A DNA stretch of 64,000 nucleotides from Streptomyces sp. Act143 (GTDB lineage: Bacteria; Actinomycetota; Actinomycetes; Streptomycetales; Streptomycetaceae): positions 6,897,514 through 6,961,513 of the forward strand of contig NZ_QFRX01000001.1 in the NCBI RefSeq assembly GCF_003143935.1. Reading direction: 5' to 3'. The translations under genes and the position numbers were made by a program. The stretch's first letter is position 1. Each line of letters begins with the position of its first letter. Of the stretch, positions 16,103 to 24,417 are shown one piece after another. The notes below the pieces were generated by a model. That model was not told the origin of the DNA. It did not search any database and saw only the letters and a list, made by a program, of their open reading frames with translations.

Positions 16103-17688
16103 AACACGTCCTCCGCGGTCAGCGGGTCAGCCGCCTCCTGGACGGCCTCACCGGGCGGCCCGCCGTGCGTCCAGGGCGTGTTCTCCGGGTCGGGGAGCTT
16201 CGCGCCGCCCCGCTGTTCGTGCTCGAAGAGGGTGAAGCAGAGCCGGTCGCCCTTCTCGGGGACGGACCCGGCCTCGGGCTCCTTGCCGCGGCCCATCTTG
16301 TCGAGGATGCGCAGCACCACGCAGTCGTCCTGGTGGTCCACCGTCTCGGCCGTCTGCGGCTTGCCGCCCAGCGAGCGGTACACCTTCACACGCTCCCCGA
16401 GATGCGGCCGGTCGTCGGTGCGGAGCGTGACCAGCGGGCGCGGGCTGGGGCGCTTGCCCTCGCTGTACGCCATCACGACATCCGTGACCTCCCCCGCGAA
16501 CGCCTCCCCGGACAGCCGCCGCCCGGCCATCACCAGCGGGTCGTCGAGGGCCTCCTGCGCCTCCAGACGGGCCTGCTCGCGCTCGCGCGTGGCCAGCTTG
16601 CTGGCGGCGGTCACCGCGTCGTCGCGGCGCGGCTGCGGGGGCTCGCCCGCGGTGATCCGGTCCCGATGGGACGTGAACGACCAGCGGTCGCGGGTCCAGC
16701 GCTCCGCCACGCGCGTGCCCTCGGGAAGCTCCCGGAGCAGGTCCAGGCCGCGCCACACCGCGTCCCAGGTGGGGCGGGTCCGGCTCTCGACGAGGTCCCT
16801 GATCGCGCGCTCCGCGGCGGTGAGCTCGCCGAGCCGGTCGTCCGCCTCCAGGCCGTCCTCGGCGGCGGCCAGGGCGGTGCGCGCGCGGTCGTAGCGCTCG
16901 ATGGCGGGGGCGAGCAGCTTGTTGTCGAACGCCGGGTCGGTGGCTGGGCCGGCCGGCGGGTGCAGCAGCTGCCCCTTGGCGTCCCGGGCCAGCTCGGCCT
17001 CCAGGGCCGCCTCGGCGCCGGTCCTGCCCGACGGGGGAGGGTCGATCCAGGCCAGCAGCGCGCCCAGATGCTGGTCCTCCAGGGTGGACTGGCCGGTCGC
17101 CCAGTGCCGGGACAGCAGATCCGTCGCGGCGAGCAGCAAGGAGGAGCCGGGGACGCGGGCGCGCTCCGCGAAGTGGGTCAGCCACCGGCCCAGCAGCGGC
17201 ACGCGCGGGGGCGCCGGGTGCGGGGCCTCCGGGTCCTGCTCGGCTGTCCGGCGAAAGCGCATCGAGCGCCCGAGCAGCCGCACGAAGTCGATGCCCGCGC
17301 GGCTCGGCACGACCAGCTGCGGGGCATCCGCGCACAGCTCGACCTCGACCTTGACCCGCTTGCCGGTCTCCGGATCGGTCTCGTTGCGCTCGGCGGCCTC
17401 CACCGCCTCGGCGTACCCGTCGACGTACGGCAGGACGACGTCCGCCAGCTCCGCCAGGAACTGGAACCTGAGGTCGCGGTCGCGCGGCTGCGGTACGACG
17501 AGCAGGCGCGGGGCATCCCGGTCGGTGCCGACGAGCGCGCCGAGCGGGGCACCGGCCTCACCGGCGGTGGTGAGCGGGACGAGGACCAGGGGGCGGTCGG
17601 CGAGGTGCCGGTGGCGGACGGTCGCGGCGGGCTGGGCGCGGCCGGTGCTGACGGCTTCCAGGCGGGCGAGGGTGGCGATCAGCGACAT
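16099..17688 (-). CDS. Unknown protein in nuclease-helicase operon
   Basis: A 529-aa soluble protein starting MSLIATLARLEAVSTGRAQP. I recognise no domain. There is an N-terminal alpha/beta part (to about 170, with HRHLADRPLVLVPLTTAG and RLLVVPQPRDRDLRF), a helical middle rich in Arg and Glu (about 290-440, with coiled-coil character around TAASKLATREREQARLEAQ) and a small C-terminal beta-rich part (VVMAYSEGKRPSPRPLVTLR, CVVLRILDKMGRG). It overlaps the nuclease gene by 10 bp and the helicase gene by 4 bp. Its fixed place between a nuclease and a helicase suggests it bridges them or binds DNA; this is inference. Confidence 0.75.
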   Translation of the reverse strand: MSLIATLARLEAVSTGRAQPAATVRHRHLADRPLVLVPLTTAGEAGAPLGALVGTDRDAPRLLVVPQPRDRDLRFQFLAELADVVLPYVDGYAEAVEAAERNETDPETGKRVKVEVELCADAPQLVVPSRAGIDFVRLLGRSMRFRRTAEQDPEAPHPAPPRVPLLGRWLTHFAERARVPGSSLLLAATDLLSRHWATGQSTLEDQHLGALLAWIDPPPSGRTGAEAALEAELARDAKGQLLHPPAGPATDPAFDNKLLAPAIERYDRARTALAAAEDGLEADDRLGELTAAERAIRDLVESRTRPTWDAVWRGLDLLRELPEGTRVAERWTRDRWSFTSHRDRITAGEPPQPRRDDAVTAASKLATREREQARLEAQEALDDPLVMAGRRLSGEAFAGEVTDVVMAYSEGKRPSPRPLVTLRTDDRPHLGERVKVYRSLGGKPQTAETVDHQDDCVVLRILDKMGRGKEPEAGSVPEKGDRLCFTLFEHEQRGGAKLPDPENTPWTHGGPPGEAVQEAADPLTAEDVL

Positions 17689-18944
17689 GCGGCGGCTCCC
17701 GAAGCCTCCGCGCCGGCGGGTTCCGTGCCGAGCGCCTGCCCGCCGTGCGGCCCCGCGCCGAACGCCATCGTGCCGAGTGCCTCCGCGCGCAGCGCCGCCG
17801 CTCTGCGCAGGGCCGCGACGGTCGGGTCCTCGGGGTCGCCGGTCTCCCCGCGCGCCGCCGCCAGGACGTCCGGCACGGTGGTCAGACCGCCCAGCTCGGC
17901 CCGTACGGACCGGCCCAGCGAGGTCACCGCGCCGGCCGCGCGGGAGCGTTCGCGGCAGTGGAAGGCCAGCTCGCACGCGGCCAGGCACTCGGGCGCGTAC
18001 GTCGCCGGGACCGACTCGACGGCGGCCGTCAGCTCCTCGGCGGGACGGCCGGGGTCGAAGCAGATGCCCTCGGGGAGGGCGTCGGCGATGTCCTGGATGC
18101 GGGTGAGGCGGGTCAGCTGGCGGGCCGTGACCGCGCGCTGCTTGCGCACGTCCACGGCGGAGGCGGTGGGCAGGTTGGAGAAGTCCTTGGGGCAGACCAG
18201 CAGGACCTGGTGGCGCACCTCGGGGGCGGGGGCGTCCGCTGCGGCGAGGCGGGCGGCGACCTCCTCCAGCGCCAGCACGTAGACCGCGGCCTGGCGGGCC
18301 GCCGCGCCCACCTTCGCCGGGTCCGCCGAGCCGTCCAGCATCGGGAAGGACTTGATCTCCACGACCGTCCAGCCGCCGTCCGGGTGCACCACCACCGCGT
18401 CCGGCTCCAGGAAGGCGGGGGAGCCCGCGACGTCGAGGGCGAGCATCGGGTGGTCGAGCAGCGTCCACGCGCCGCGCGCCTCGGTCGCCTCGCGCAGGGC
18501 CAGCGCGGTGCGCGCGGTACGGCCCTCGGGGCCGATGGCGGTGAGGTCGGGCACGCGCGCGTCGGCGGGGGGCTCGGCGGCGCGGTCCAGCTTCTCGTGC
18601 ACCAGCCGCAGCAGCTCCGCGCCGCCGTCGGCCTTCACCTTCGCCTCGAAGGCGTTGCCCCGGGTGAGCGCGAACTGCGACTGCCCGAACGCCGAGGGCG
18701 AACCCAGCGCACCGGCCAGCGTCGCCTTGTTCACCCCGGCGCCGTCGAGGATCGCGCGCCGTCTGCAACCCGGGTTCGCGGCGAGGGCGGCCAGGGCGCG
18801 GGCATCCAGCGCCTTGGCCGGTACGTCGGGCCCGCGCAGCTCAGCGAGCCGCTGCCGGAGCGCCGTCCCCCGCGTCCGTGGGAGAGGCACTGGGCTTGGC
18901 TCCCGCTCCGATCCGTGACTCACGCTGCCGTGGAAATCGCTCAC
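17679..18944 (-). CDS. PD-(D/E)XK nuclease with Cas4/AddB-like Fe-S cysteines
   Basis: About 421 aa from the GTG at 18944. The nuclease core is FLEPDAVVVHPDGGWTVVEIK: Asp182, then Glu196-x-Lys198, followed by the RecB-family QxxxY motif (RQAAVY, Gln218 and Tyr222). Four cysteines match an iron-sulfur staple: Cys60 in NPGCRRR near the N-terminus and Cys320, Cys324, Cys330 in CLAACELAFHC near the C-terminus, the layout of Cas4, AddB and Dna2 nucleases. The start is uncertain: the frame is open to a TTG at 18974 and no ribosome site is obvious. Any of these starts overlaps the end of the PAP2 gene. It is first in a coupled three-gene operon with the helicase. Confidence 0.8.
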   Translation of the reverse strand: MSDFHGSVSHGSEREPSPVPLPRTRGTALRQRLAELRGPDVPAKALDARALAALAANPGCRRRAILDGAGVNKATLAGALGSPSAFGQSQFALTRGNAFEAKVKADGGAELLRLVHEKLDRAAEPPADARVPDLTAIGPEGRTARTALALREATEARGAWTLLDHPMLALDVAGSPAFLEPDAVVVHPDGGWTVVEIKSFPMLDGSADPAKVGAAARQAAVYVLALEEVAARLAAADAPAPEVRHQVLLVCPKDFSNLPTASAVDVRKQRAVTARQLTRLTRIQDIADALPEGICFDPGRPAEELTAAVESVPATYAPECLAACELAFHCRERSRAAGAVTSLGRSVRAELGGLTTVPDVLAAARGETGDPEDPTVAALRRAAALRAEALGTMAFGAGPHGGQALGTEPAGAEASGAAACR

Positions 18945-19794
18945 CCGCGGAAGTCTGGCATCCGTCACTGACAATTGAGGTCTGTGCGGCCTCGGTGCCC
19001 ACGGTGGCGGGCGGGAGCATCGCCGTCACTCGCCCCCGGATCCGCCCCGCGGTCCGCATCACGAACGGCGCCAGCAGCAGTCCGGCACCCATGACGACGG
19101 CTCCCGCGACGGCGTCCAGGAAGTAGTGGTTGGCGGTGCCCATCACCACGATCGTGGTGATCAGCGGGTAGGCGACACCGGCGGCCTTCGCGATACGCGT
19201 CCCGCCGTACCGCCACAGCATGACCCCGCACCACAGGGCCCAGCCGACGTGCAGGCTCGGCATGGCCGCGTACTGGTTCGTCATACCGCCCATGCCCCGG
19301 GGCGCGCTCGCCTCGCCGCCCCACCAGCCGTACGAGCTGTACTGGGCCATGGTGTCGACGAAGCCGTGGCCCGCCGAGAGGAGGCGGGGCGGGCAGGTGG
19401 GCAGCAGGGTGAAGCCGATCAGGCCGATGAACGTCGACGTCATCAGCCAGGTGCGGGCGGCGCGGTAGCGCACGGCGTGCGATCTGAACAGCCAGACCAG
19501 GACCGCCGGGGTGACCAGGTAGTGCAGCGACGCGTACCAGAAGTCGGCCGGCACGCCCAGCCAGGTCTCGCGGGTGAACAGCCGGTTGAGCGGGTGCTCG
19601 GCGTTGATGTGGAGGAACTTCTCCACGCGCAGGATCGCCAGCCCGTGGTCGACGGCGCTCGTGACGTCACCTCGGGCCAGCAGTCGGCCCGCCGAGTAGC
19701 AGGCGTACACCAGGAGGATCAGCGGCAGCTCGGTCCACCAGCGCAGCCGGGTACTCGGGGCCGTCTCGCTGCCCGGTGTCTCGGCGTGCGGCAT
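18841..19794 (-). CDS. PAP2-family membrane phosphatase/phosphotransferase
   Basis: A 317-aa integral membrane protein with about six hydrophobic segments. The lipid-phosphatase motifs are AAMPSLHVGWAL and TANHYFLDAVAGAVV, each with its catalytic histidine. The usual first motif (KxxxxxxRP) is not evident, which fits the Aur1/inositolphosphotransferase-like branch. The ATG at 19794 has a GGGAGG site. The C-terminal 60 residues are low-complexity and overlap the start of the nuclease gene by about 100 bp. It probably acts on a phospholipid or prenyl-phosphate head group on the outer membrane face. Confidence 0.8.
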   Translation of the reverse strand: MPHAETPGSETAPSTRLRWWTELPLILLVYACYSAGRLLARGDVTSAVDHGLAILRVEKFLHINAEHPLNRLFTRETWLGVPADFWYASLHYLVTPAVLVWLFRSHAVRYRAARTWLMTSTFIGLIGFTLLPTCPPRLLSAGHGFVDTMAQYSSYGWWGGEASAPRGMGGMTNQYAAMPSLHVGWALWCGVMLWRYGGTRIAKAAGVAYPLITTIVVMGTANHYFLDAVAGAVVMGAGLLLAPFVMRTAGRIRGRVTAMLPPATVGTEAAQTSIVSDGCQTSAGERFPRQRESRIGAGAKPSASPTDAGDGAPAAAR

Positions 19795-19984
19795 CCGATC
19801 GCCTCCCCCTTCTCGTTGCGGCGTCCGGTTGCCCGGTCTTACCACTTTACGGTGTATGCGTTCGTCCCTGCGCGGGCCCCCGGCCCTCTAGGACGCAGAG
19901 ATCGACCGACGGGTTGCCCCCGGACAGGGTGCGCGATGATGGACGCGGCCCGCCCGGTTTTTTCCTCGAAAGGTCCTTCATCTC

Positions 19985-20581
19985 ATGGCACCGCGCATCC
20001 TGCTCGCCCGGCACGGCCAGACCGCATGGTCCCTGGCGGGCAAACATACGGGCAGGACGGACGTGCCGCTCCTCGAGGAGGGCCGGCGTGGCGCCAAGCT
20101 CCTGGGCGAGCGCCTGCACCGGCCGCCGCTCGACGGCCTCTCCGGCGCCGAGGTGCGCACCAGCCCGCTCACCCGCGCGCGGGAGACGTGCGAACTCGCC
20201 GGGTTCGGCGAGCGCGCGAGCGAGTGGGACACGCTGATGGAGTGGGACTACGGCGCGTACGAGGGTATGACGCCGGACGAGATCCAGGCCGTGAACCCCG
20301 GCTGGCTCATCTGGCGCGACGGCGTCCCCGACGGCGAGACCCTCGCCGAGGTCACCGCCCGCGCGGACGAGGTGGTGGCGTGGGCCCGCGCGGCGGACCG
20401 GGACGTCCTGGTCTTCGCCCACGGCCACATACTCCGCTCCATCGGCGCCCGCTGGCTCGGCCTGCCGCTCGACTTCGCGGCCCGGATCAGGCTGAACCCG
20501 ACGTCACTGTCGGTCCTGGGCTGGGCGTACGGGGAGCCGGCGATCGAGAGCTGGAACGACCTGGGGCACCTCGCCGGCTGA
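19985..20581 (+). CDS. Histidine phosphatase / phosphoglycerate-mutase-like protein
   Basis: A 198-aa cytosolic enzyme of the histidine phosphatase superfamily. The catalytic RHG motif is in ILLARHGQTAWS. Other landmarks are SPLTRARETCELAGF, the acid WDYGAYEGMTPDEI and the second histidine in VFAHGHILRSI. It dephosphorylates a small phosphoester; members include broad-specificity phosphatases and cofactor-dependent mutases, and the substrate cannot be read. It is transcribed divergently from the PAP2 gene across about 190 bp and converges on the HTH/TPR regulator. Confidence 0.85.
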   Translation: MAPRILLARHGQTAWSLAGKHTGRTDVPLLEEGRRGAKLLGERLHRPPLDGLSGAEVRTSPLTRARETCELAGFGERASEWDTLMEWDYGAYEGMTPDEIQAVNPGWLIWRDGVPDGETLAEVTARADEVVAWARAADRDVLVFAHGHILRSIGARWLGLPLDFAARIRLNPTSLSVLGWAYGEPAIESWNDLGHLAG

Positions 20582-20600
20582 CCCGGTCGCCGTGGGTCAG
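20578..20600. terminator. Short hairpin between convergent genes
   Basis: CTGACCC and GGGTCAG form a 7-bp stem around a 9-bp loop. It spans the stop codon of the histidine phosphatase gene and the 3' end of the convergent regulator gene. Confidence 0.4.
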
Positions 20601-22048
20601 GCGGACCGCGGCAGGGAGGCGTGCCGCTCCAGGAACGTCCCCACTCCCGAGGCCCGCCGGTGCGGCAGCAGCACCCGCGCGGTCCCCGCCAGCATCGACT
20701 GGATCCGCGACGACTGGACCTGCCCGAGCAGATCCAGCACCCGCATCCCGGCTTCCGCGGCCTCGTCGGGGCGGCCCCCGCGCGCGAGGTCGTCCGCCAG
20801 CTCGGCCGAGTACAGCGCGATGTTCCGGGTGAAGTGCGGGTCCTGGAGCTGCGCCGCCCGGCGCGCGTGCCGCGCGGCACGCGGCCAGTCACCCAGCGCC
20901 GACCAGCACTGCGCCTCCAGCCCCTCCAGCTCGGCCTCCCCGTAGAAACTCATCCACTCGGGGTCGGCGTCCGAGGGGCCGCGCTCGTACAGGGCCTGGG
21001 CGCGGGCCAGCGCCTGTTCGCAGCCGGTGCGGTCGGCGAGCCCCGCCCAGCCGCCCGCCTCCCGCAGCGCGAGCAGCGACATCAGCCGGGCGGACCCCAG
21101 CGGACGCCCGACCCGCTGCGCGGCCTGCGCGGCCCGCACCGCCTCCCGCGGTCGCCCCGCGTCGCGCGCGAGGAACGCCGTGTTGCAGAAGGCGTGCGAC
21201 TCCAGACCGGCGTCACCGGTCATCCGCGCGGTCGCGAGGGCCTCCGCGTAGTGCGAGCGCGCGTCGTCGAACCGCCCCGAGTCGTGCGCCAGCCAGCCCA
21301 CCGAGATGGCGAGCTCCCCGGCGCCCGCGTGCAGGCGGTCGGCGGTGGTCTGCCGGGTCGCACCGGCGTCCAGCAGCGCGTAGGCGGCCCGCAACGGGGT
21401 CGCCGCGCGCCGGTACAGGCCGTCCGCGCCGTGCCGGTCGTCGAGCAGCCGGATCCGTCGTACGGCTTCGTCCAGGGCGTCCGCCTCGGGGACTCCCGCG
21501 CGCCGGACACGGCGCTCCGCCGCGTCGGCGGTGGCCAGCCCGATGGCGCCCAGTGAGGCGACGGCCACGGTGGCGCCCCCGCCGGTCATGAATGCGCGAC
21601 GCAGCACGTCGCTCTCCTCGTAGTTGTCGTGCGTCTCGTACGGGTCCTGCGTGTCATACGGCTCGTACGACCCCCATGTCTCACCCGTCGCGCCACCCGC
21701 GGCGTACGCGAGTCGCGTGGCGTGCTCGGGGGGCGCGTCGTCGATGGCGCGCGCCCCGCGTCCGCGTACGGACGCGCGGGGGGCGAAGCCCAGGTCGGTG
21801 AGCGTGCGGCCGGGGAACATGTGCCGGAACACCCGTTCGTACGCGTAGTTGGGGCAGCGGATCTCACCCGCCTCGACCCTGCCCACATAGCGCGCGTCAC
21901 AGCTGACCCGCTCGCCGATCTCGCGCGCGGCCCGCCGGACCGCCGCGGCGAACTCGGCCGGGGAGCGCTGTCCGCGCAACTCCCGGAACGCGAGATTCGG
22001 CCGCGGTGGCCGGGGGGACTGGGACGAGGTCGCCTTTGACGTCGCCAT
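20597..22048 (-). CDS. HTH/TPR regulatory protein (NsdA-like)
   Basis: A 483-aa regulator. The N-terminal part (about 20-90) is a helix-turn-helix-like region (SCDARYVGRVEAGEIRCPNY, then AYERVFRHMFPG). A low-complexity linker follows, then a hydrophobic Ala/Gly segment (LRRAFMTGGGATVAVASLGA, about 180-200). The rest is helical TPR-type repeats. This layout is common in Streptomyces developmental and antibiotic regulators such as NsdA. The ATG at 22048 replaces a longer frame whose extension is unlike the family. The gene reads away from the hypothetical gene at 22330 across a 281-bp promoter region. Target genes are unknown. Confidence 0.75.
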   Translation of the reverse strand: MATSKATSSQSPRPPRPNLAFRELRGQRSPAEFAAAVRRAAREIGERVSCDARYVGRVEAGEIRCPNYAYERVFRHMFPGRTLTDLGFAPRASVRGRGARAIDDAPPEHATRLAYAAGGATGETWGSYEPYDTQDPYETHDNYEESDVLRRAFMTGGGATVAVASLGAIGLATADAAERRVRRAGVPEADALDEAVRRIRLLDDRHGADGLYRRAATPLRAAYALLDAGATRQTTADRLHAGAGELAISVGWLAHDSGRFDDARSHYAEALATARMTGDAGLESHAFCNTAFLARDAGRPREAVRAAQAAQRVGRPLGSARLMSLLALREAGGWAGLADRTGCEQALARAQALYERGPSDADPEWMSFYGEAELEGLEAQCWSALGDWPRAARHARRAAQLQDPHFTRNIALYSAELADDLARGGRPDEAAEAGMRVLDLLGQVQSSRIQSMLAGTARVLLPHRRASGVGTFLERHASLPRSA

Positions 22049-22329
22049 GGCCGGGTCCTCTCGTGCGAACCGTCGAACCATGCCGGGCGCGGGGCGAGTT
22101 GAGTGGTATGTCACTGTCGTCACCCTGGTTCCGGCGGGCAAGAACGTACCTGCTGTGCCGGACCCGCCACGCGGTGTTTGGCTACAAACCGGATATCTCA
22201 TCCAGGATCTGCCATGAACTGCCATCCTTTGCGGCTGACTTCCGCCGTAGCCGTTGACGCGGCCGCGCGTTGAACTCCGTGGACCGGGAGCAGCCCGACT
22301 CCCGACCCGCTCGTCCAAGGAGGGGTTCC
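22049..22329. promoter_or_regulatory. Divergent promoter region of the HTH/TPR regulator
   Basis: This 281-bp gap is AT-richer than its neighbours around 22175-22240. It contains CTGCCAT twice with 10-bp periodicity (ATCTGCCATGAACTGCCATC), a possible direct-repeat binding site. No gene is visible. Confidence 0.35.
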
Positions 22330-22758
22330 GTGGTGCAGGCCGGGATGGAGACCAGCCAGAGCGTCGAGACGCGCGCGTCGCTGACGGAGTACGGCGGACC
22401 ACCGGTTCCGGAGGCCGGCTGCGACCTCGTCACCGTGTCGGCCCGGCAGGGGCTGGAGGCGGTCGACATCCTGCGGCGCGGCGCCGGGGACGCGGTGGGG
22501 CCCGTACTGCACGACGACGGCGGGCACACCCTCGGCTTCGTGGTCCCGCCGGGGACGGCGGCCGCCTGGGACGTCCCGGGCAGCACCTGCACGGAGACCA
22601 ACGGACGCGGGCTGCGGCTCAACCCGGAGCCGCCGGTGGAAGGCTCGGACTGGCTGCTGCCGCCCGGCGAGGCCGACCTCGCGACCGACCCGGCGGTGCT
22701 GCGGGCCGCGCTCGGGGAGGCCGCGCGGCTGATCGAGGCGGCGGACAACTGCCGGTGA
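22330..22758 (+). CDS. Conserved hypothetical protein
   Basis: A 142-aa soluble protein, about VVQAGMETSQSVETRASLTE at the start. No domain is recognised. The centre has VGPVLHDDGGHTLGFVVPPG, then WDVPGSTCTETNGRG, and the end is LGEAARLIEAADNC. The GTG at 22330 is chosen because AAGGAGGGG lies just upstream; a TTG at 22270 is an alternative. It reads divergently from the HTH/TPR regulator and 92 bp before the spermidine-synthase-like gene. Small companion proteins of this kind are common next to HTH regulators in Streptomyces, but a link is only suggested by position. Confidence 0.65.
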   Translation: MVQAGMETSQSVETRASLTEYGGPPVPEAGCDLVTVSARQGLEAVDILRRGAGDAVGPVLHDDGGHTLGFVVPPGTAAAWDVPGSTCTETNGRGLRLNPEPPVEGSDWLLPPGEADLATDPAVLRAALGEAARLIEAADNCR

Positions 22759-22850
22759 CGGCCGGGGAGGGCGCCGTGGCCGAGCCCCGGCGCACCGGGG
22801 GCGCCGCAGCCGGGCGCGCCTGAGGGCCCGCCCCTTGCGACAATGGCCCC

Positions 22851-23720
22851 ATGGCAAGGTCCCGCAGCTCCCGGCGCACAGCCGCCACCGTCGAACCCGT
22901 CGTGGAACCCGTCGACGGCGGACTCGCCGAGCTCATCCCCGACCGGGAGCGCGCGCGGGCCTGGACGCTGCTCATCGACGGGGCCCCGCAGTCGCACGTC
23001 GACCTCGACGACCCCGCCCGGCTCACCTTCGAGTACCAGCGCCGCCTCGGCCATGTCATCGACCTCGTCGCCCCGCCCGGCAAGCCGGTGCACGCCGTGC
23101 ATCTCGGCGGCGGCGCCCTCACCCTCGCCCGGTACACCGCCGCGACCCGCCCCCGCTCCACCCAGCAGGTCGTCGAACGGGACGCGGCCCTCGTCCAACT
23201 GGTCCGCCGGGAGCTGCCGTTGGACCCCAACGCCCGCATCCGGGTGCGGGCCGTCGACGCCCGGGAGGGGCTCGGCAAGGTGCTGGACGGCTGGGCCGAC
23301 CTCGTCATCGCCGATGTGTTCAGCGGGGCGCGCACCCCGGCCCACCTGACCTCGACCGAGTTCCTGGACGAGGTCCGCAGAACCCTCAGGCCGGGCGGCG
23401 TCTACGCCGCCAACCTCGCCGACGGCCCCCCGCTCGCCCATCTGCGCGGCCAGATCGCCACCGCCGCCGCCCGCTTCGAGCACCTCGCCCTGGTCGCCGA
23501 CCCGACGGTGCTGCGCGGCAAACGCTTCGGCAATGCCGTCCTCGTCGCCTCCGACACCGCCCTGCCGATCGCGGAACTGACCCGCCGGGCGGCCTCGGAC
23601 CCGCACCCCGGCCGGGTCGAACACGGCCGCGCCCTCCTGGACTTCACCGGCGGGGCGGCCCCGGTGACGGACGCGGCAGCGGTCGCCTCACCGGCGCCGC
23701 CGCCTTCCGTCTTCCGCTGA
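22851..23720 (+). CDS. Spermidine-synthase-like SAM-fold protein
   Basis: A 289-aa soluble protein with the polyamine aminopropyltransferase/methyltransferase fold. An N-terminal beta region contains SHVDLDDPARLTFEYQRRLG. The SAM-type glycine loop is HAVHLGGGALTLARY, followed by acidic position VVERDAALV. The catalytic-region acid is in ADLVIADVFSGARTP. The fold is clear, but key spermidine-synthase residues cannot be verified without alignment, so it may be a methyltransferase or a non-enzymatic member. The last 25 residues are proline/alanine-rich. It reads toward the convergent TetR gene. Confidence 0.75.
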   Translation: MARSRSSRRTAATVEPVVEPVDGGLAELIPDRERARAWTLLIDGAPQSHVDLDDPARLTFEYQRRLGHVIDLVAPPGKPVHAVHLGGGALTLARYTAATRPRSTQQVVERDAALVQLVRRELPLDPNARIRVRAVDAREGLGKVLDGWADLVIADVFSGARTPAHLTSTEFLDEVRRTLRPGGVYAANLADGPPLAHLRGQIATAAARFEHLALVADPTVLRGKRFGNAVLVASDTALPIAELTRRAASDPHPGRVEHGRALLDFTGGAAPVTDAAAVASPAPPPSVFR

Positions 23721-23723
23721 CAG

Positions 23724-23765
23724 CCGACAACAGGCGCCCGACAACAGGCGCCCGGCAACAGGCGA
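23724..23765 (+). repeat. Three-copy 14-bp tandem repeat
   Basis: CCGACAACAGGCGC is present twice and then as CCGGCAACAGGCGA, head to tail, directly after the stop codon of the spermidine-synthase-like gene. The element lies between two convergent genes. Confidence 0.8.
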
Positions 23766-23808
23766 CTGCCAAGAGGCAGCGGGCAGCCGGCAACTGGCAG
23801 CGGCGGGC

Positions 23809-24417
23809 TCAGAAGTCCAACCCCCGCGTCAGCAGCGGCAGGTGCTGTGCGTAGAGCGCCGCCAGATCCTCCTTTCCGTCCCCTTCCACCCAGTGCCGTA
23901 CGAGCGTCGTGAACACGGCGATGAGGGCGGCGGCCGCGCACCTGATCTCCAGATCGGTCGCGTCCCGGCCGGTGCGTTCGGCGATGACCTCGGCCATGGC
24001 CCGTTCGCTGCGCTCCTGTTCGACCACGTTGGCGGCGCGGATCGCCGGGTCGGTGAAGGTGAGGCGGGACCGCAGGAGCAGATCCTCGCGGTCCTCCGCG
24101 AGCATCGCGCCGAGCGAACCCGAGAGGGAGGCCAGGATCGCGTCCACGATCGGCTCGTCGGCGGGGCGGGAGCGGACCGCCTCGGCGAGGGCGGGGTCGT
24201 ACTCGTCCTGGATGACCACGTCCTCCTTGGCGGGGAAGTACCGGAAGAACGTGCTCGACGAGACCTCCGCCGCGTCCGCGATCTGGTCGACCGTGGTCGC
24301 CTCGTACCCGTGCTCGGCGAAGAGGCGGTAGGCCTCGCGCCGGATGCGTTCCCGGGTCTGCTTCTTCTTGCGCTCCCGCAGGCCGAGGGGCGCGGCGGAG
24401 GTCTCGTGCGTCGTCAT
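23809..24417 (-). CDS. TetR-family regulator
   Basis: A 202-aa repressor. The helix-turn-helix is at about residues 15-60 (RIRREAYRLFAEHGYEATTV, then VSSSTFFRYFPAKED). The C-terminal ligand domain is helical. The ATG overlaps the stop of the MFS exporter by 4 bp, so the two are translated together; this pairing usually means the regulator senses the pump's substrate and represses the pair. The likely operator region is 25962-26062. Confidence 0.88.
   Translation of the reverse strand: MTTHETSAAPLGLRERKKKQTRERIRREAYRLFAEHGYEATTVDQIADAAEVSSSTFFRYFPAKEDVVIQDEYDPALAEAVRSRPADEPIVDAILASLSGSLGAMLAEDREDLLLRSRLTFTDPAIRAANVVEQERSERAMAEVIAERTGRDATDLEIRCAAAALIAVFTTLVRHWVEGDGKEDLAALYAQHLPLLTRGLDF

Noticed and set aside
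14726..16894. A 722-codon frame antisense to the helicase and 529-aa genes
   Set aside because: It has no family-like segments and is explained by the third-position GC bias of the true genes.
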